Below are positions 1-12,335 of a stretch of 64,000 nt of DNA, one piece after another. Every line of letters starts with the position of its first letter. The stretch's first letter is position 1. The notes under the pieces are model-generated. The model worked only from the letters and a program-made list of their open reading frames with translations. It was not told the origin of the DNA and made no database searches. The translations under genes were made by a program, and so were the position numbers. Source of the DNA: Chaunax sp. Z400 (Eukaryota > Chordata > Actinopteri > Lophiiformes > Chaunacidae); assembly GCA_037577475.1 (NCBI GenBank), contig CM075195.1, positions 29,102,399 to 29,166,398 of the forward strand, written 5' to 3'.

Positions 1-892
1 GAGCAACCCTCTTCGCTGTGCAAATCCACCCCCTTCACACCTGTTATGCCATTCTGTAGAAAATTGACATTGACATAATGATAGACTTATAAATAAAGAC
101 AGACTAAATGAGATGTAAGAACTGTTTTTATATTAGCATTTTATTATATTTTATATTTTATATAAACATTTTATATTAACATAAATATGCAGCAAATGAT
201 CTACTGTCTCACTTTTAATACGGAGAGATGAGCAGCTAAAACTCCTCCTTCTGTTTTGAGACAGCTCCTGAGAGAAGAGGGAAAAAATACACAATGAAAT
301 TAATTATAAAAACTAAGATGTGAATGATGCAAAGTAATTGTTTTATGGCCATGACAGTCGATATGGAAATGGACCCTCTTGACCTTACATCTCATGCTAC
401 TGTCAGCTCTGAATTGTCACTTCTGGTCCAATGAGTCTTAACTAATAGTCAGGTGATCCCTCTTCATTTTGAAAGCTTCAAATTCATACACAAGTTTGTA
501 AAATTCCTCATGAAACAGAGGGTTGTGTGTTAACTTTGACCAGTAGACATCTCGGTACCAGATCTCTCCAGTTTTTACTGGATAATCACTTTTCTCAGAT
601 TACAAACCATATGGATTTTGCAGCGCGTTCCCAAGTGGCAACAATTAGCAGCTGACTCAGAGAGGCAGAAAATTAGCAGAAAATGTCTTTGAATTGGTGA
701 GACATGGGAAGATGAAATCAGCCCCCATGTAGAAGGTATGTAAATTTTTTGAATTTGTGATTTTTGTGGAAGTCATGGTAGGCTATGTGTTGGAACTATT
801 TCTTGATAAATATTCTTGATATCTATTCATCAACCCAGCACTTCTGTGCAGTGTCTTTGGCTCTCAGAGTACCCAGAACCTGTTACCCTCAC
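1..892. other. No gene recognised
   Basis: AT-rich sequence with short ORFs only. I see no domain, no convincing splice-site pair with coding potential and no clear transposon ends. Confidence 0.5.
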
Positions 893-1150
893 CAAGGAGG
901 TTCAAATTCACCATAAAGTTCCATAAAACTTGGTGGAAGGATAGATCATGGGCCAGGAAAGACCCGTTAAATTTTGGTGAAGATAGAATGATAAATCCGG
1001 ATAGAGGACGAGTCCAGGGATTTTTTATACCTTGCTTTGCATTGTGAGATGGAGCTTTTATCTACATTTGATCTACATTGTGCCAAATTACCCAAAACCT
1101 AATGAAACATTGTGGAGGGATGGGGCATTGCTGAAGAAAGCTTAACAGAC
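893..1150 (-). repeat. Dispersed fish repeat, degenerate copy
   Basis: The stretch contains 'ccaaggaggtt' followed by phrases such as 'aaacttggtggaagg' and 'attttggtgaag'. The same vocabulary recurs, mostly in the opposite orientation, near 26.1, 43.8, 48.2-49.0, 52.8 and 57.2 kb. It is a decayed copy of a non-coding dispersed family whose better copies end in 'cataacctcc...ggcggaggtaa'. The class of transposon is not known to me. Confidence 0.5.
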
Positions 1151-2097
1151 ATGAATAGGATTGTTCAGCATGTATTCCCTCTAATGGGTGCCATTCTAGT
1201 ATTTAACCAGAAAAAAACAAAGTGTCATTTTTACATCGTTTAAATTAAAACAACAGGATACAGATGCATTTAAGGTGTAACATAAATCGCCATGATAATA
1301 TATACTGCATGCTGCACACCTAACCTGCTAGGAGGAGGCTATGTTCAGGGATTTAGGAACTTCAGGAACTTCATTTATTAAGTTGAAGATGCACAAAATA
1401 TCTATTTTTATCATCCATACTCTAAAAGAATGATGAAAGCACAGCAACGATAAACCACTTTGAATGATGTTTTTATTCTTGGTCCTTCTTTGTTGAATAT
1501 GTTCAATGTTAGACTGCTATTCCAGTGAAGAAGATGGATTAGAAAATTGATTTGTCTATTACTATTAAGTTCATCTATTAAGTTTAAACTTTAAGAGCTC
1601 TACAATGTGGAGTTGTCATGTTAGAATTAATTGGGAGGCACTGAGTGGCATCTGAGATTTTAGACTCTTGTAGGGGTGCTAAAGCACAACTAAATTTCAT
1701 CCCACCGCTCCTAAAATTAATGATAAAATCAATAAATTAATAATCAATAATAATCACACACTGTAATCGCAACCTCTACACAAAGAGGCTTTAAATTAAA
1801 TCAAATCTTGCTGTCACATCTAAAAACGTTGCTCGAGCCCTACAAAAAGCCCATCAGGCCACTAAAATGCAGATGTTATTTTAGGCCGGTTAGGCTGCTT
1901 TTATACTCGTGCACTAGTTTTCTCTGGCTTACCATTCCAACAATAGACGCTTCAGGCAGCTATAATAACCACACCTGTAAGCACAAAATACATTATGTGT
2001 GTATTGTACAATGACTCCATCACAAACACACATTTATTGTAAAACTCAACTGTTTCATTAGCTTATCACTTCAATAAAGTAGGTTAATGAACTCCCA
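1151..2097. other. No gene recognised
   Basis: AT-rich intergenic sequence. A 68-codon open frame at 1808-2014 shows no domain or family resemblance. Confidence 0.5.
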
Positions 2098-2156
2098 GGC
2101 ACTTTCTGTCTCAAAAAGATGCAGAAAAATGAATCCCTGCATTTGTTTCTTCCAGT

Positions 2157-2602
2157 TTGGATTATTGTAATTCCCTATTATCAGGCTGTCCCAACAAGTC
2201 TCTAAAGACTCTCCAGCTGATCCAGAATGCTGCTGCACATGTCCTGATCAGAACTAGTATCAGAGATCATATCTCTCCTGTATTAGCCTCTCTGCATTGG
2301 CTCCCTGTAAAATCCAGAATAGAATTTAAAATCCTTCTCCTCACGTACAAAGCCCTTAATGGTCAGGCACCAACATACCTTCAGGAGCTCATAGGACCCT
2401 ACTACCCATCTAGAACATTATGCTCCCTGGATGCAGGGTTACTTGTGATCCCTATAGAGTCTCCAAAAGTAGAACGGGAGCCAGAGCCTTCAGTTATCAG
2501 GCTCCTCTCCTGTGGAACCATCTTCCAGTCTGGGTCCAGGAGGCAGACACCCTCTCTACATTTAAGAGGAGGCTTACAACTTTCCTTTTTGATAAAGCTT
2601 AG
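2157..2602 (+). pseudogene. LINE reverse transcriptase C-terminus, frameshifted
   Basis: This is the end of an L2-type ORF2 protein. Frame one reads 'LDYCNSLLSG'-like, then 'NAAAHVLIRT' and 'PVLASLHWLPV'. The reading then moves to another frame near 2440-2480, where 'RTGARAFSYQAPLLWNHLPV' and 'TFKRRLTTFLFDKA' continue the family's normal C-terminus. The frame change and the missing upstream reverse transcriptase and endonuclease make this a dead copy. Confidence 0.8.
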
Positions 2603-2823
2603 AATTAAGGCTGGCTTAGGCTAGTCTTTAGCTATGCTGCTATAGGCCTAGACTGCTGGGGGACTTCCCATGATGCACTGAGCTCCTCTCTCTTCTTCTT
2701 TACACTCTCATGTCTCAATAATTCATGTTACTAACTTCACTTCTTCTCCGGAGTCTTTGTGTTTCCTCATCCCGCAGGTCACTGTGGACCAATCTACTGC
2801 TGGGACCATGGTTGATACCTTCT

Positions 2824-2947
2824 GACATCATCATTATCATCATCATCATCATTACCATTACCATTATTATCACTCTTACTATTACTATCATCATTATCAT
2901 TAATAATATCATTATTATCAGTGTTGTTATTGTAGTAGTTATTATAA
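2824..2947 (+). repeat. (ATC/ATT)n microsatellite
   Basis: Imperfect ATC, ATT and ACC trinucleotides inside the LINE 3' UTR. The Ile-rich and Asn/Asp-rich ORFs on the two strands here are products of the repeat. Confidence 0.9.
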
Positions 2948-3337
2948 ATACTACAAACTGTAATCTCTCTTTTATAATAGCTGTTATTGTTATTGTGGTT
3001 GAACATGTCTGTGTCCCTGTCCCTCTCTCCCTCCACCTATCCTCCTTATCTCTCTCTCCCCATCTCTGTCTCTCTCTCTCCATCTATCTCCCAACCTTTC
3101 TCTCTCTCTCTATCTCTCTCACCCCAACTGGTCAAAGCAGAGGCTCCGCCCACCTTGTGTCTAGGATCTGCTCCAGGTTTCTGCCCAGTAAAAGGCAGTT
3201 TTTCCTCACCACTGTCGCCAAGTGCTCGCCCATGGGGGATTGTTGGGTCACTTTAGAATAAAGAGTCGGTCTAGACCTGCTCTTTTTGGAAAGTGCCTTG
3301 ATATAACTTTTGTTGTGATTTGGCGCTATATAAATAA

Positions 3338-3406
3338 ATTGAATTGAATTGAATTGAATTGAATTGAATTGAATTGAATTGAATTGAATTGAATTGAATT
3401 GAATTG
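3338..3406 (+). repeat. (ATTGA)n LINE tail
   Basis: About fourteen copies of a 5-bp unit directly follow the conserved LINE 3' end. Such tails are typical of this family and form during target-primed insertion. Confidence 0.9.
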
Positions 3407-3686
3407 CTACAGCTTTATACATTTGTCACTGCAAAATGTAGTTAAGTAAGAAAACAATATTTCCCACTAAAATGTAATGAGGTGTAATTATAAAGTATGT
3501 AGCAGAAATGGAAATAAAATTTAAGTAAGTAAGTAAGTAAAATGACACAGTACATCCCCATCAAGGTCATTTACATCATCTTTAGATTATTTACACTTTA
3601 TAAACCTGAGGACATGAGTTAATATTTGGTTTTCTAATTCAAGTTCCATCCATCCATCCATTTTCTTCTGCTTATCCAGGTCTGGG

Positions 3687-4530
3687 TCAGTGGGGCAGCA
3701 GTCTCAGCAGAGAAGCCCACACATCCCTACCCAGCCACCTCCTCCAGCTCTTCTGGGGTACACCAAGGCATTCCCAAGCCAGCCGAGAGATATAATCCCT
3801 CCAGCGCAACCTGGGTCTACCACAGGGTCTCCTCCCAGTGGCATATGCCCGGAATACCTCCCCAGGGAGGCGTCTGGGGGGCATCCTTACCAAATGCCTG
3901 AACCACCTCAGCTGACTCCTCTCAATGTGGAGGAGCAGCGACTCCACTCTGAGCCCCTCCCGAATGATTGAGCTCCTCACCCTATCTCTAAGGGTGAGTC
4001 CAGACACCCTACAGAGGAAGCTAATTTCAGCCACTTGTATCTGCAATTTTGTTGTTTTGGTCATTACCCAAACCTCATGACCATAGGTGAGGGTAGGAAC
4101 ATAGACTGACCGGTAAATCAAGAGCTTTACTTTGTAGCTTAGCTCCCTTTTCGCCACAATAGACCAATGCCCCGATCTGTCTATCAATCTCCCGTTCCAT
4201 TCTTCCCTCACTTGTGAATAAGACTCAGAGATACTTGAACTCCTCCACTTGGGGCAGCAACTCATCCCTGACCTGGAGTGAGCAATCCAACCTTTTCCGA
4301 CTGAGAACCATGGCCTCAGACTTGGAGGTGCTGATTCGCATCCCAGCCGCTTCACAAACAGCAAACTGTCCCAATAACAGCTGGAGGTCATGGCATGATA
4401 GAGCTAATAGGACCACATCATCCACAAAAAGCAGAGAAACGATCCTGAGTCCACCAAACCGGACACACTCCACCACCTGGCTGGGCGTAGAAATTCTGTC
4501 CATAAAGATTACAAACAGAATCGGTGACAA
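3687..4530 (-). pseudogene. Rex3-like reverse transcriptase, broken
   Basis: The segment carries the catalytic-region signature 'LLFVDDVVLLA', with FVDD where the family has FADD, so the two metal-binding aspartates are still visible. It continues 'AAGMRISTSKSEAMVLSRK'. After a frame change near 4230-4390 it reads 'LLIYRSVYVPTLTYGHE', 'LRDRVRSSIIREGLRVE' and 'GRRPCGRPRLRWRDY'. This is the standard C-terminal half of an RTE-clade ORF2 protein in fish. It is broken by frameshifts and lacks the upstream palm and fingers. Confidence 0.85.
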
Positions 4531-5199
4531 AGGCCTCCAGCAGAGAGAGTGAAGAGCTGATCCAGGACAAAAAGTGTATTATTCCTCTTCGACTAACGGA
4601 TGGACTTTCCTCTCTAGTATCTTGGCATAGACCATCCCAGGGAAGCTAAGAAGTGTGACGCCCTGATAGCTGGAACACAGTTTTTGCATCAGCGACTGCC
4701 AAAGCTGCACTCCACTTGGCCTGCTGATACCTGTCAGCTGCCTCAGGAGTCCCACAGGCTAACCATGCTCGGTAGGACTCAATCTTCAGCTTGACGGCTT
4801 CCCTAACCGCTGGTGCCACCCAGGGTTCTGGGATTACTCTTGCAACAGGCACCGACAACCTTACGGCTACAGCTCCACTGTACGTTTGGGTGCACCAGGC
4901 CTGTCTGGCATCCTCCCCTGCCATTGGATCCAACTCACCATCAGGTGGTGATCAGTTGACAGTTCAGCACTTCTCTTTACCCGAGTGTCCAGAACATATG
5001 GTCATAGGTCTGCTGATACAACTACAAAGTCGATCATCAACCTACGACCTAGGGTGTCCTGGTGCCAAGTGCACTTATGGACACCCTTATGTTTGTTATG
5101 GGCAAACTGTGTCTAGCACAGAAGTCCAATAACTGAACACCACTTGGGTTCAGATCAGGCAGGCCATTCCTCCCAATCATGCCCCTCCAGGTCACACTG

Positions 5200-5748
5200 T
5201 CATTGCCCAAGTGAGTGTTGAAATCCCCTAGAAGAATGACAGAATCCCCAGGAGGGCCCCCTGTAGCACCTGTCCAAGGACTCTAAGAAGGCTGGATACT
5301 CCGAACTGCCATTCGGTGAATAGGCATAAACGATAGTCAGAACCCATTCCCCGACCCAAAGGCGCAGGGAAGCAACCCTTTTGTTCTCTGGGGAAAACTG
5401 GGCATCGAGCCGGGGGGCTACAACTATACCCACACCTGCTCGACGCCTCTCACCATGGGCAACTCCAGCCTGGAATAGATTCCAACCCCTCTCGAGGAGC
5501 TTGGTTCCAGAGCCCGTGCCATGCGTCAAGGTGAGCCCGACTATATCTAACCGGTATCTCTCACCCTCATTCACCAGCGTGTGTTCCTTCCCCGCCAGGG
5601 AGGTGACATTCCATGTCCTCAAAGTCAGCTTTAGCAGCCGGGGATCGGTCTGGCAGGGCCTCCGCCATTGTCTGCCGCCCGATCCACATTGCACTGGACC
5701 CCTATGATTCCTCCTGCGGGTGGTGGGCCTACTGGAGGATGGACCCAT
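5200..5748 (-). pseudogene. Rex3-like endonuclease segment
   Basis: A 182-codon open frame resembles the apurinic-type endonuclease of RTE LINEs: 'LRTWNVTSLAGKE' near the start, then 'RRRAGVGIVVAPRL', 'WVLTIVYAYSPNG' and a later 'EYPAFLESL'. This domain nicks target DNA to start reverse transcription. The conserved GDFN-type block near its end appears disrupted ('SRGFQHSLGQ'), so I treat it as inactive. Confidence 0.75.
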
Positions 5749-6035
5749 GTGGCTCCTTCGGGCTATGCCCAGCCGGGCCCCATAGGTGAAAGCCCGACCA
5801 CAAGGTGCTCCAGGGTGGGGCCCGGTAACCTCGATCCAGTAGAGGTAAACTGGATCCTGTTCTTATTCTTTATAAGGGTATAATGAATTGCCATTAGTCT
5901 GGCCTGTCACCTAGGGCCATTTTGCCTTGGGAGACCTTAGCAGGGGCAAATTGCCCCCAACAACACAGCTCCTAGGATCATTCAGGCATTCAAACCCCTC
6001 CACCACGATAAGGTAGCGATTTATGGAGGGGGAAC

Positions 6036-6561
6036 AATATTCAAGTTATCACAATATAATTACTAATTAATAACTAATATATACACAATGTACATAAAGT
6101 GGAACATATAAGGGTTGATTAGCACTTGAAAAACACTGTGATTTTTGCATACACCTACACAGGAAGAAAAAGTGAAGTTGTTAAGATCTAAGTTCTCTAT
6201 TCCTCCTGTCATGTGATACTCACAGGAAATGTCTTAAATATACCTTTAAATTTCACTGCGCATTTTTGTTTTGTTTTGGTTTCCTAATTTCCCCCGACTG
6301 CACAGAATACTGCACCTTCATTTTCATTAAATCTTAGATATTAGTATCAAAGGACCTTATAAAGAGTGAGCATGAAAATTGCAGGTTAATGACAGCTGAG
6401 TCTACTGAAACAAGCGATGCAGTCTAAGACTCAGAACACAAAGAACCTGGTTCATGGGAGGAACACACTCACCACCCGTGGTTGCTGTGATGTCCTGTCC
6501 ATCAGTGTTGGCTGAGCAGGTTAAAGAAATGTGTTTATCCCCTGGTTAATTTATCCAGTGC
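6036..6561. other. No gene recognised
   Basis: Unique-looking intergenic sequence with no ORF or repeat that I can assign. Confidence 0.5.
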
Positions 6562-6601
6562 TAATGTTATGACCTTTTACCTTAAAAAGGTCATAACATT
6601 A
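6562..6601. repeat. Short near-perfect hairpin
   Basis: Left arm 'taatgttatgacctttt' (from 6562) pairs with 'aaaaggtcataacatta' (to 6601) across a very short loop. It is not flanked by recognisable transposon ends. Confidence 0.8.
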
Positions 6602-6959
6602 CCTCCAAAACTTATGCAGGTGGTGTGTCGCTGTTCATAGTAATGGCAAGATGTATGAGGAAGTGCACTGTTGAAACATGCAGCTGATGGACTTCAGTCT
6701 AAGGCTTTGATTTCCTCTTTCAGTGTTTAACCAAAGTCCAGTGAAGCAAATGACACAATGTGGGTGTGTTCATGTGTGTGTGTCTGTGTGTTTACTGTAC
6801 AGTGAAACTGGTGCAACAGCTTTTGAAGACATGCAAAACTTGGAGTGGGATATTTTTAAATTCAGCTCCAAAACAGGACGCAAATGCAGACAACAAGGGG
6901 GGCAGAGAGTCCATTGGATGAACAAAATGATGACTTTCATAAACTCATTGGAGATCTCA

Positions 6960-7380
6960 ACATAAATTGGTATGATGAATAACTAAGGGCCTGAAGAACA
7001 TGAAAACAATATAGTCCAGCAAAGTATAATCCAACAAGAAAATAATCCACAAAGAAAGAACAAAAACACAGGCAAGGTCAAAAAATGAGTAATCAAATAT
7101 CAAAATCTTAGACAATAGGAGGCAGGTGGAGAACAAGACAATCAGTGTGGAGATAAAAAGGAGAGAAAAACTTGAAGGTGTAGAACTCAAAGAATAAGGA
7201 ACATGAAAAAGGAAGGAAAGGAAGGAGAGAGTGCAAAAAGACAACACCAAAGACGGACAGACGGAATTCAAGGTCAAAATAAATCCAGGCAGGAAGTGTA
7301 AAGTAAAAGACACAACATGAGGAAATAAACCTTCAAAATAAAAGAGGAACTAACAAACTCAAAACCCAGGACCATGACAG
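6960..7380. repeat. Possible DNA-transposon remnant
   Basis: Purine-rich, gene-free sequence ending 'cccaggaccatgacag', an ending I associate with dispersed non-autonomous fish transposons. No terminal inverted repeat or target duplication is visible, so this is weak. Confidence 0.25.
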
Positions 7381-9734
7381 ATACATTCTCCATGCAAACC
7401 TGAGTCTGCATGTTTTATCAGTCCAACCAAATAAACTGCCTGATTCTAGCTTTCTTTTGATCCATTCATTTTCAGACTGCCGGTTCAAGACATGTCAACT
7501 TTATTTGTATATACAATAACCAATGCAAACCTGTTTCACTCCTAGTATCCCTTTGCTTTTAATGTGTTGTATGTGGTTATGAGGAAGAATGGTCATCGAC
7601 ATACAAATAAGTAAAACAATATTTCACAAACTGACTATCTGTTATTTATTTAATTTTTTAAGGTAGGAAGTAGAGGAGCAGTTAGGGTTTACATAGTGGG
7701 GATAGGGGGTCTAGGTTTGGACAGATCATGGTCAGGGGGGGCTAGGTCTGGAGGGATCATAGTCTGTCTTCTTTTTATGGTGAAATATACGGAAATAGAA
7801 GCACTTCTTCCTCTTCTTCTTCATGGTTTGTTCAAGGAGCTCCTGAAAAGTTAATTTCCAAAGGTGTTGCTGTTGGTTCAGGGGCTCACTGACTCTCCCT
7901 AGTGGCCATAGCAACAAAACATGTTGGGATTAAATGTCAGTATTTTATAAAACAGAACGGTTCCAGGATCTTCTGCTCATCACTACTGCCTTGAAAGAAG
8001 ACTTTTTGATATGATCAAATAATGGACAGATGTTGTTTCATTAGCAGCGCTGAAGCTGCACCTGCTTCCTAAAACATGTCTGTTTCATGCAGCGCAAAAG
8101 ATGAGCACCAAGCAACATCTACAGGTGCTCACTTGAGAACCAGACCAAAAATGTTATGTGCACCCCTGCTAACATAATTTCTCAAGTTCTCTAAGGATAA
8201 ATTTTCCTTCTCCAAAAGCATGTTGCACATAAAAAAATGCAAGATGCAATTAAATTCAAAGCCAGATCCAGATCTAACAGCTGTATGTGAAATAGAGAAC
8301 CTACTGTATTGGTGAGACAAAATCAAACTTCAAAATCAGAAATAAGTTCAATGATGTACTAAATTCAGTCAAAGATGTCCAATAAAATAAGTCAGGAACT
8401 CTAAAAATGTGATATTTCCATATTAATGAGTGTTTCCAGAAGTTGAGGAGTACATATGTGAAAAACACTGCAAGCCTTCAGTGTCTCCAGAGGGAGCTGA
8501 GTCTGATAAGTGGCTGAAGACATCAATGATAAAAATGAACAAGATCTGGAGGTCTGTAGCCAGCACCTACTGTCTCTCTCCTAAGGGTGCACAGGTTGCA
8601 TTCGCTTCTATGTTCATAACACACCTGAATCTCTTTTTGGTGCTGGGCTGCTTAAAAAAAACATGCAAGTATCTTAACCAGCTGAACCTGTGTAGAATTA
8701 TTCTGGCTGAATGAGCTAGAATTGAGCTATTAGCCCCGATGGATTTGTTCAGGTCATTCAAGTCAGGTGTTGGACTTTAATCCCTGCTTTTCTTAGCATC
8801 CTTTATGGAACTGCTCTCCTGCCTCGCCCAGCCTGCCGTTGTGTCTTCAAGCAAAAAATACATAAAAATCAGGTAGTAACAAGAGAATTTATGGTGTAAA
8901 TTATGTTTGGAAGTTACAGCATTATAGAAACTAGAGCATAAGAAGGCATACTGGTGAAAAGACATTTCAGTGAACTTGTACAGTGACAATAAAGTTACCT
9001 TGTAAAGGGCCTCATTTTGATTCCCATAAACTCAATACCAAATATGCTTATATTTGAATAATATTACTGCTTGTAATCTGTTTCCCTTTTTTTGTTGAGT
9101 AGATATGGTGTATCTTTTTTATAGTGTAGTTTGTATAAGCCTGATGCACACATAAAAGGAGATCTACATTCATGTGGTTGGGAATATATCAAAAACCAAA
9201 AGATTCATAGAAAACATAGCAAATATTTTCCAAAGTTTACATTGTTTTTTCATGTGTATCTAAAGTAAACTTTGGACTATCACATGTTAATCTGCTCAGT
9301 CTAAAGTAAGGCTGTCATAGATATAAACTTATCATGCCGTCTCTGATTAGCTTCACAAACAGCCACGTTATCTTCTGTACAGTACTGTGTTACATAATGG
9401 CCAGTCTGATATCAGTTTGCTGTTTGATACTATTTATTTTTCTAGCTCAAGGATACTGACAGACCTTCATATGTATTCAATAATACAAGTGTCTTGAAGA
9501 TTCCAGGTAAACTGATTTAGGACACAAAGAATTCACCTGGTTGGGGGGTTCAGTCATTCTCTAGAGAATGCATCCTGTCGTAGTTTGTTTGTTGAGTTCT
9601 CTCTAGTTCCTATTAAGTAGCCTGTTCAAGGTGGGGCTGTTGCTGCTTTACTGTGCCACACAGTTCTGTGTGAAAGCTACAAAGGTGTAATAGGAGTCAT
9701 GGGTGTGACCATGTGTAAAGTATGTGAGAGTTAA
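7381..9734. other. No gene recognised
   Basis: Only short ORFs, without domains or consistent splice sites. The 94-codon frame at 8430-8714 lacks recognisable similarity and looks like chance. Confidence 0.45.
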
Positions 9735-10110
9735 AAAGCAACTAGAAGCAGTTTGCAGCGAACTCAAAGAAGACAAATCAACCCAAAATGTCTCCAGAAT
9801 GCAGAGACAACTGGAGGTTTGTGAGCTCCTTACCCTCTGAGCAGAGGACGAGATCAGTCACCCTACTACAGGGACAGTTAATGATTGTTCTTGCCCTGTT
9901 GTTCCATTGTATAGAGAGCACTGCTCAATGCATATGTAAAATGTCACCCAAGATGCCGCTGTGTTACATGTCAAAACACTTTTGGTTGCAGAACGCCGCC
10001 ATGCAATCTAGAATCACTGAGGCAGTGTTTCACTGTAAATAAACAGGTGGTTTAGAGAAGGGTCTTCACTCTGGAAGTATTACATGATCTCTGTGTAAAA
10101 GGGCTTTTGA
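9735..10110 (+). pseudogene. Myb/SANT-like transposon protein fragment
   Basis: One frame reads ELLTL, stop, AEDEIS and then TTGTVND. This resembles the Myb/SANT-like DNA-binding protein of fish Harbinger (PIF) transposons. The flanking non-coding sequence is shared with 58380-58760 (for example 'ctaactcaaag' before an 'aaaatgtct' start and 'agaagggtctt' after). The in-frame stop and short length make it a relic. The family name is from memory of this protein wording. Confidence 0.5.
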
Positions 10111-10137
10111 TATGAGAGGATGTAGAATATCACATGC

Positions 10138-10190
10138 CATATATATATATATATATACATATATCATATATATATCATATCTGTACTGAG
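10138..10190. repeat. (AT)n microsatellite
   Basis: Imperfect AT dinucleotide run with interspersed CAT. Confidence 0.85.
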
Positions 10191-10834
10191 CTGGACCAAC
10201 AAATACAAAAAAAATCATTGAGGTCTAAGTAACCTTTTATTGTTTTCACATATTTTATTTGATCTTTATTAGTCTATATCAGTATAAACAAACAATTACA
10301 TAATCCGTAATAATAAATAGATGCTTAATGATAAAATCCTCTCCAATTCTCTCAGTGCTAAAAAATGCTTCAACTTACAAAAGTTCAACTAATTTGAGTC
10401 CTTATCTCAAGAAAAAACTGTTGGATCTCAGTCAAACAAAAGTACTTATTTGAGACTGGAGTGATGCCTCTTGTGTCTAAGAGACGAGTTGTAGTGATTC
10501 TCTGATGGTGCACAGCCAGACGACAGGAGTTACCTCCTGTAGGGAGCTGCAGGTACCCACCTGTCTTCATTCAGACACTCATTTTCTGTCTGTGTATACG
10601 TTCATTCATGTATTTATTAGTTGTTCATTGCTGTATTCAATGACTCTATTCAGAGCTGCATTCATTTACTCATTTATAAGTTTAATAGTTTGTATTTCTG
10701 TGTGTAGTTAGCAGTCTAATAAATCCTTTGTGTGTGTGTTTTATGGCTGTGTATGAGTCAACACACAGTAATAGCTACCTGTGGCTGAAACCATTTTATT
10801 GTTTCACCGTAACTCCCCTCCTGTCCCCATATCA

Positions 10835-10965
10835 TTCATTTTCTGTAACCGCTGATCCTGTGTAGGGTCACAGGGGGGCTGGAGCCTATCCCAGCTGACT
10901 TTGGGCATAAGGCTGGATTCACCCTGGACAAGGGTTCAGTTCATCACAGGACAAACTGTCACAAA
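10835..10965 (+). repeat. Dispersed fish repeat, 'ggctggagcctatcccagct' family
   Basis: Contains 'ctggagcctatcccagctga' followed by 'accctggacaagggttcag'. Reverse-complement copies occur at 12236-12335 and 60640-60718, and a degenerate one at 22330-22420. Confidence 0.7.
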
Positions 10966-11129
10966 CAACTGACTAACAGTAGAAACGCATATTTATTTTA
11001 ATGTCATGCCATCCTGTTCATATTAAATATCAAAGGTAAATTATGGTTCACACATCTTTATTCACCCTTTAGCCATACAGAAAAATCATTTTTGTGCAGA
11101 TTAGTGGTTTTTGTCTTAGTCAAGTCAGA

Positions 11130-11780
11130 AAGTGTGGATGGTGAGACAGAGAACAACAACAGTCACTACCGTTCTTGTCTACCTCCAGTATTTATCACTA
11201 CTTTACACCTCCTGAATGGATAAGATGTTAATCTGGACTTGTAGGATGACATGCCATTCTTCCTGCAGAGCTGTGACAAGTTGGTCACGTGTTGCTGGAG
11301 CAGGATCTCTCTCTCTCACCTGGTGATCCTGAACGTCCCACAGATGCTCTATTGGGTTGAGATCTGGTGAATATGCTGGCCAAGTAAGGACAGCGACATT
11401 GTTCTGGTCCAGGTAGGCTCCTCCTGACAGACATGAGCCACATGTGGTCTGGCATTGTCCTGCATGAAGGTGATGCCTGATTGCTGTATCCTAGGAATGA
11501 CATGTGGACCTAGGACCGTATTTTGGTGACGGATGGCTGTCAGTGTACCGTGGATGTGGACAAGGTCTGACCGTCATCAATTAGCAGTGGCTCCCCACAT
11601 CATGACATCACCACCAAATGATCCACTTCCTACATCTATACGGCGGCGATGGTACAAACGCCAACGACCACCAGCTGTGTACAAGTTAAATCTGGACTTG
11701 TCACTAAATGTGATCTCCGTCCACTTTGTAATCAGCCATAACATCTGTAACATCTGTGCTTCATATGTCAGCAGAGTTCA
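11130..11780 (-). pseudogene. Tc1-like transposase relic
   Basis: Reading the minus strand in changing frames gives 'WTEITFSDKSRFNLY', 'GGDVMMWGA', 'ITFMQDNARPHVAHVC' and, after a frameshift, 'WPAYSPDLNPIEHLWD'. These are the catalytic-region blocks of Tc1/mariner DDE transposases. The first aspartate lies in FSDKSRF, the second in MQDNARPH, and SPDLNPIEH is the classical third-residue block. An in-frame stop after 'WGATAN' and at least one frameshift disable it. I did not find terminal inverted repeats. The (ATC)n run at 11783-11804 lies just outside. Confidence 0.8.
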
Positions 11781-12235
11781 GACCATCATCATCATCATCA
11801 TCATCAGCATCCTAACTGCCCGTTCACGTAAGTTTTTTCAGGAATCATGACATCATCAGTTGTTTCAGTAGGACAGTAATTAGACCTGGTAAATTATCAC
11901 CTTGACCAGGTCTTTTCAATCATGCAGAAAAAAATCTCACCAACATCATGGTTTTCTCTGAAATGCACCAATGACTGTTATTCCTATGTTATGACTAAAT
12001 GATGGTTATTCATGATTTAACATGTTTTGGTTGTGGGTACTTAAAAAAGTCTATTCAGTGAATCACATGATTGTTTATTTCAGTAGATTAGAGCTAGTGA
12101 ATAGAAATGACAGGGTTTTTAAAATTATGCGTTTCCACTGTTGGTCAGTACATATAAAAACATTATAAGTCTTAAATAGCAGGCATGAAAAGTATGTAAC
12201 ATATTGTTTAGGAATCTAAAATGGTCCTGAGATTA

Positions 12236-12335
12236 ACTGGTGAACCCTGCCCCTTGCCCAAAGTCAGCTGGGATAGGCTCCAGTCTCCCATGACCCTGCA
12301 TAGGATAAGTGGTTACAGAAAATGGATGGATGGAT
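12236..12335 (-). repeat. Dispersed fish repeat, 'ggctggagcctatcccagct' family
   Basis: Reverse orientation: 'cccaaagtcagctgggatag' followed by 'ggatggatgga'. It is the same family as 10835-10965. Confidence 0.7.

Larger units (their letters stand above)
2098..3406 (+). mobile_element. L2-type LINE, 5'-truncated 3' end
   Basis: The stretch runs from the C-terminal part of the LINE ORF2 protein through a 3' UTR to a pentanucleotide tail. The 3' UTR carries a microsatellite at 2824-2947. It then continues into a stretch ending 'ttggcgctatataaataaa' and (ATTGA)n. The same 3' UTR phrases recur at 16.6 kb, 28.7 kb and, reversed, 47.7-47.9 kb, as expected for a dispersed LINE family. The clade call rests on familiar fish L2 protein wording and was not tested by alignment. 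Confidence 0.8.
3648..6035 (-). mobile_element. Rex3-type (RTE clade) LINE, internally deleted
   Basis: On the minus strand this reads from a 5' region near 6030 through an endonuclease-like segment (5748-5200), a linker (4933-4646) and a reverse-transcriptase segment (4530-3687), ending in a short (GGAT)n tail at about 3650-3661. A tail of this kind on an RTE element is the hallmark of Rex3. The N-terminal part of the reverse transcriptase is missing between the linker and 'MSPILFVIFMDRIS', and frames are broken several times. It is a non-functional relic. Confidence 0.8.

Noticed and set aside
4791..5883. Plus-strand ORFs of 71-113 codons
   Set aside because: They are antisense to the minus-strand Rex3-type element, which explains the sequence better.
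11285..11503. 72-codon minus-strand ORF as a gene
   Set aside because: It is an out-of-frame reading of the Tc1-like transposase relic, whose motifs lie in the neighbouring frames.
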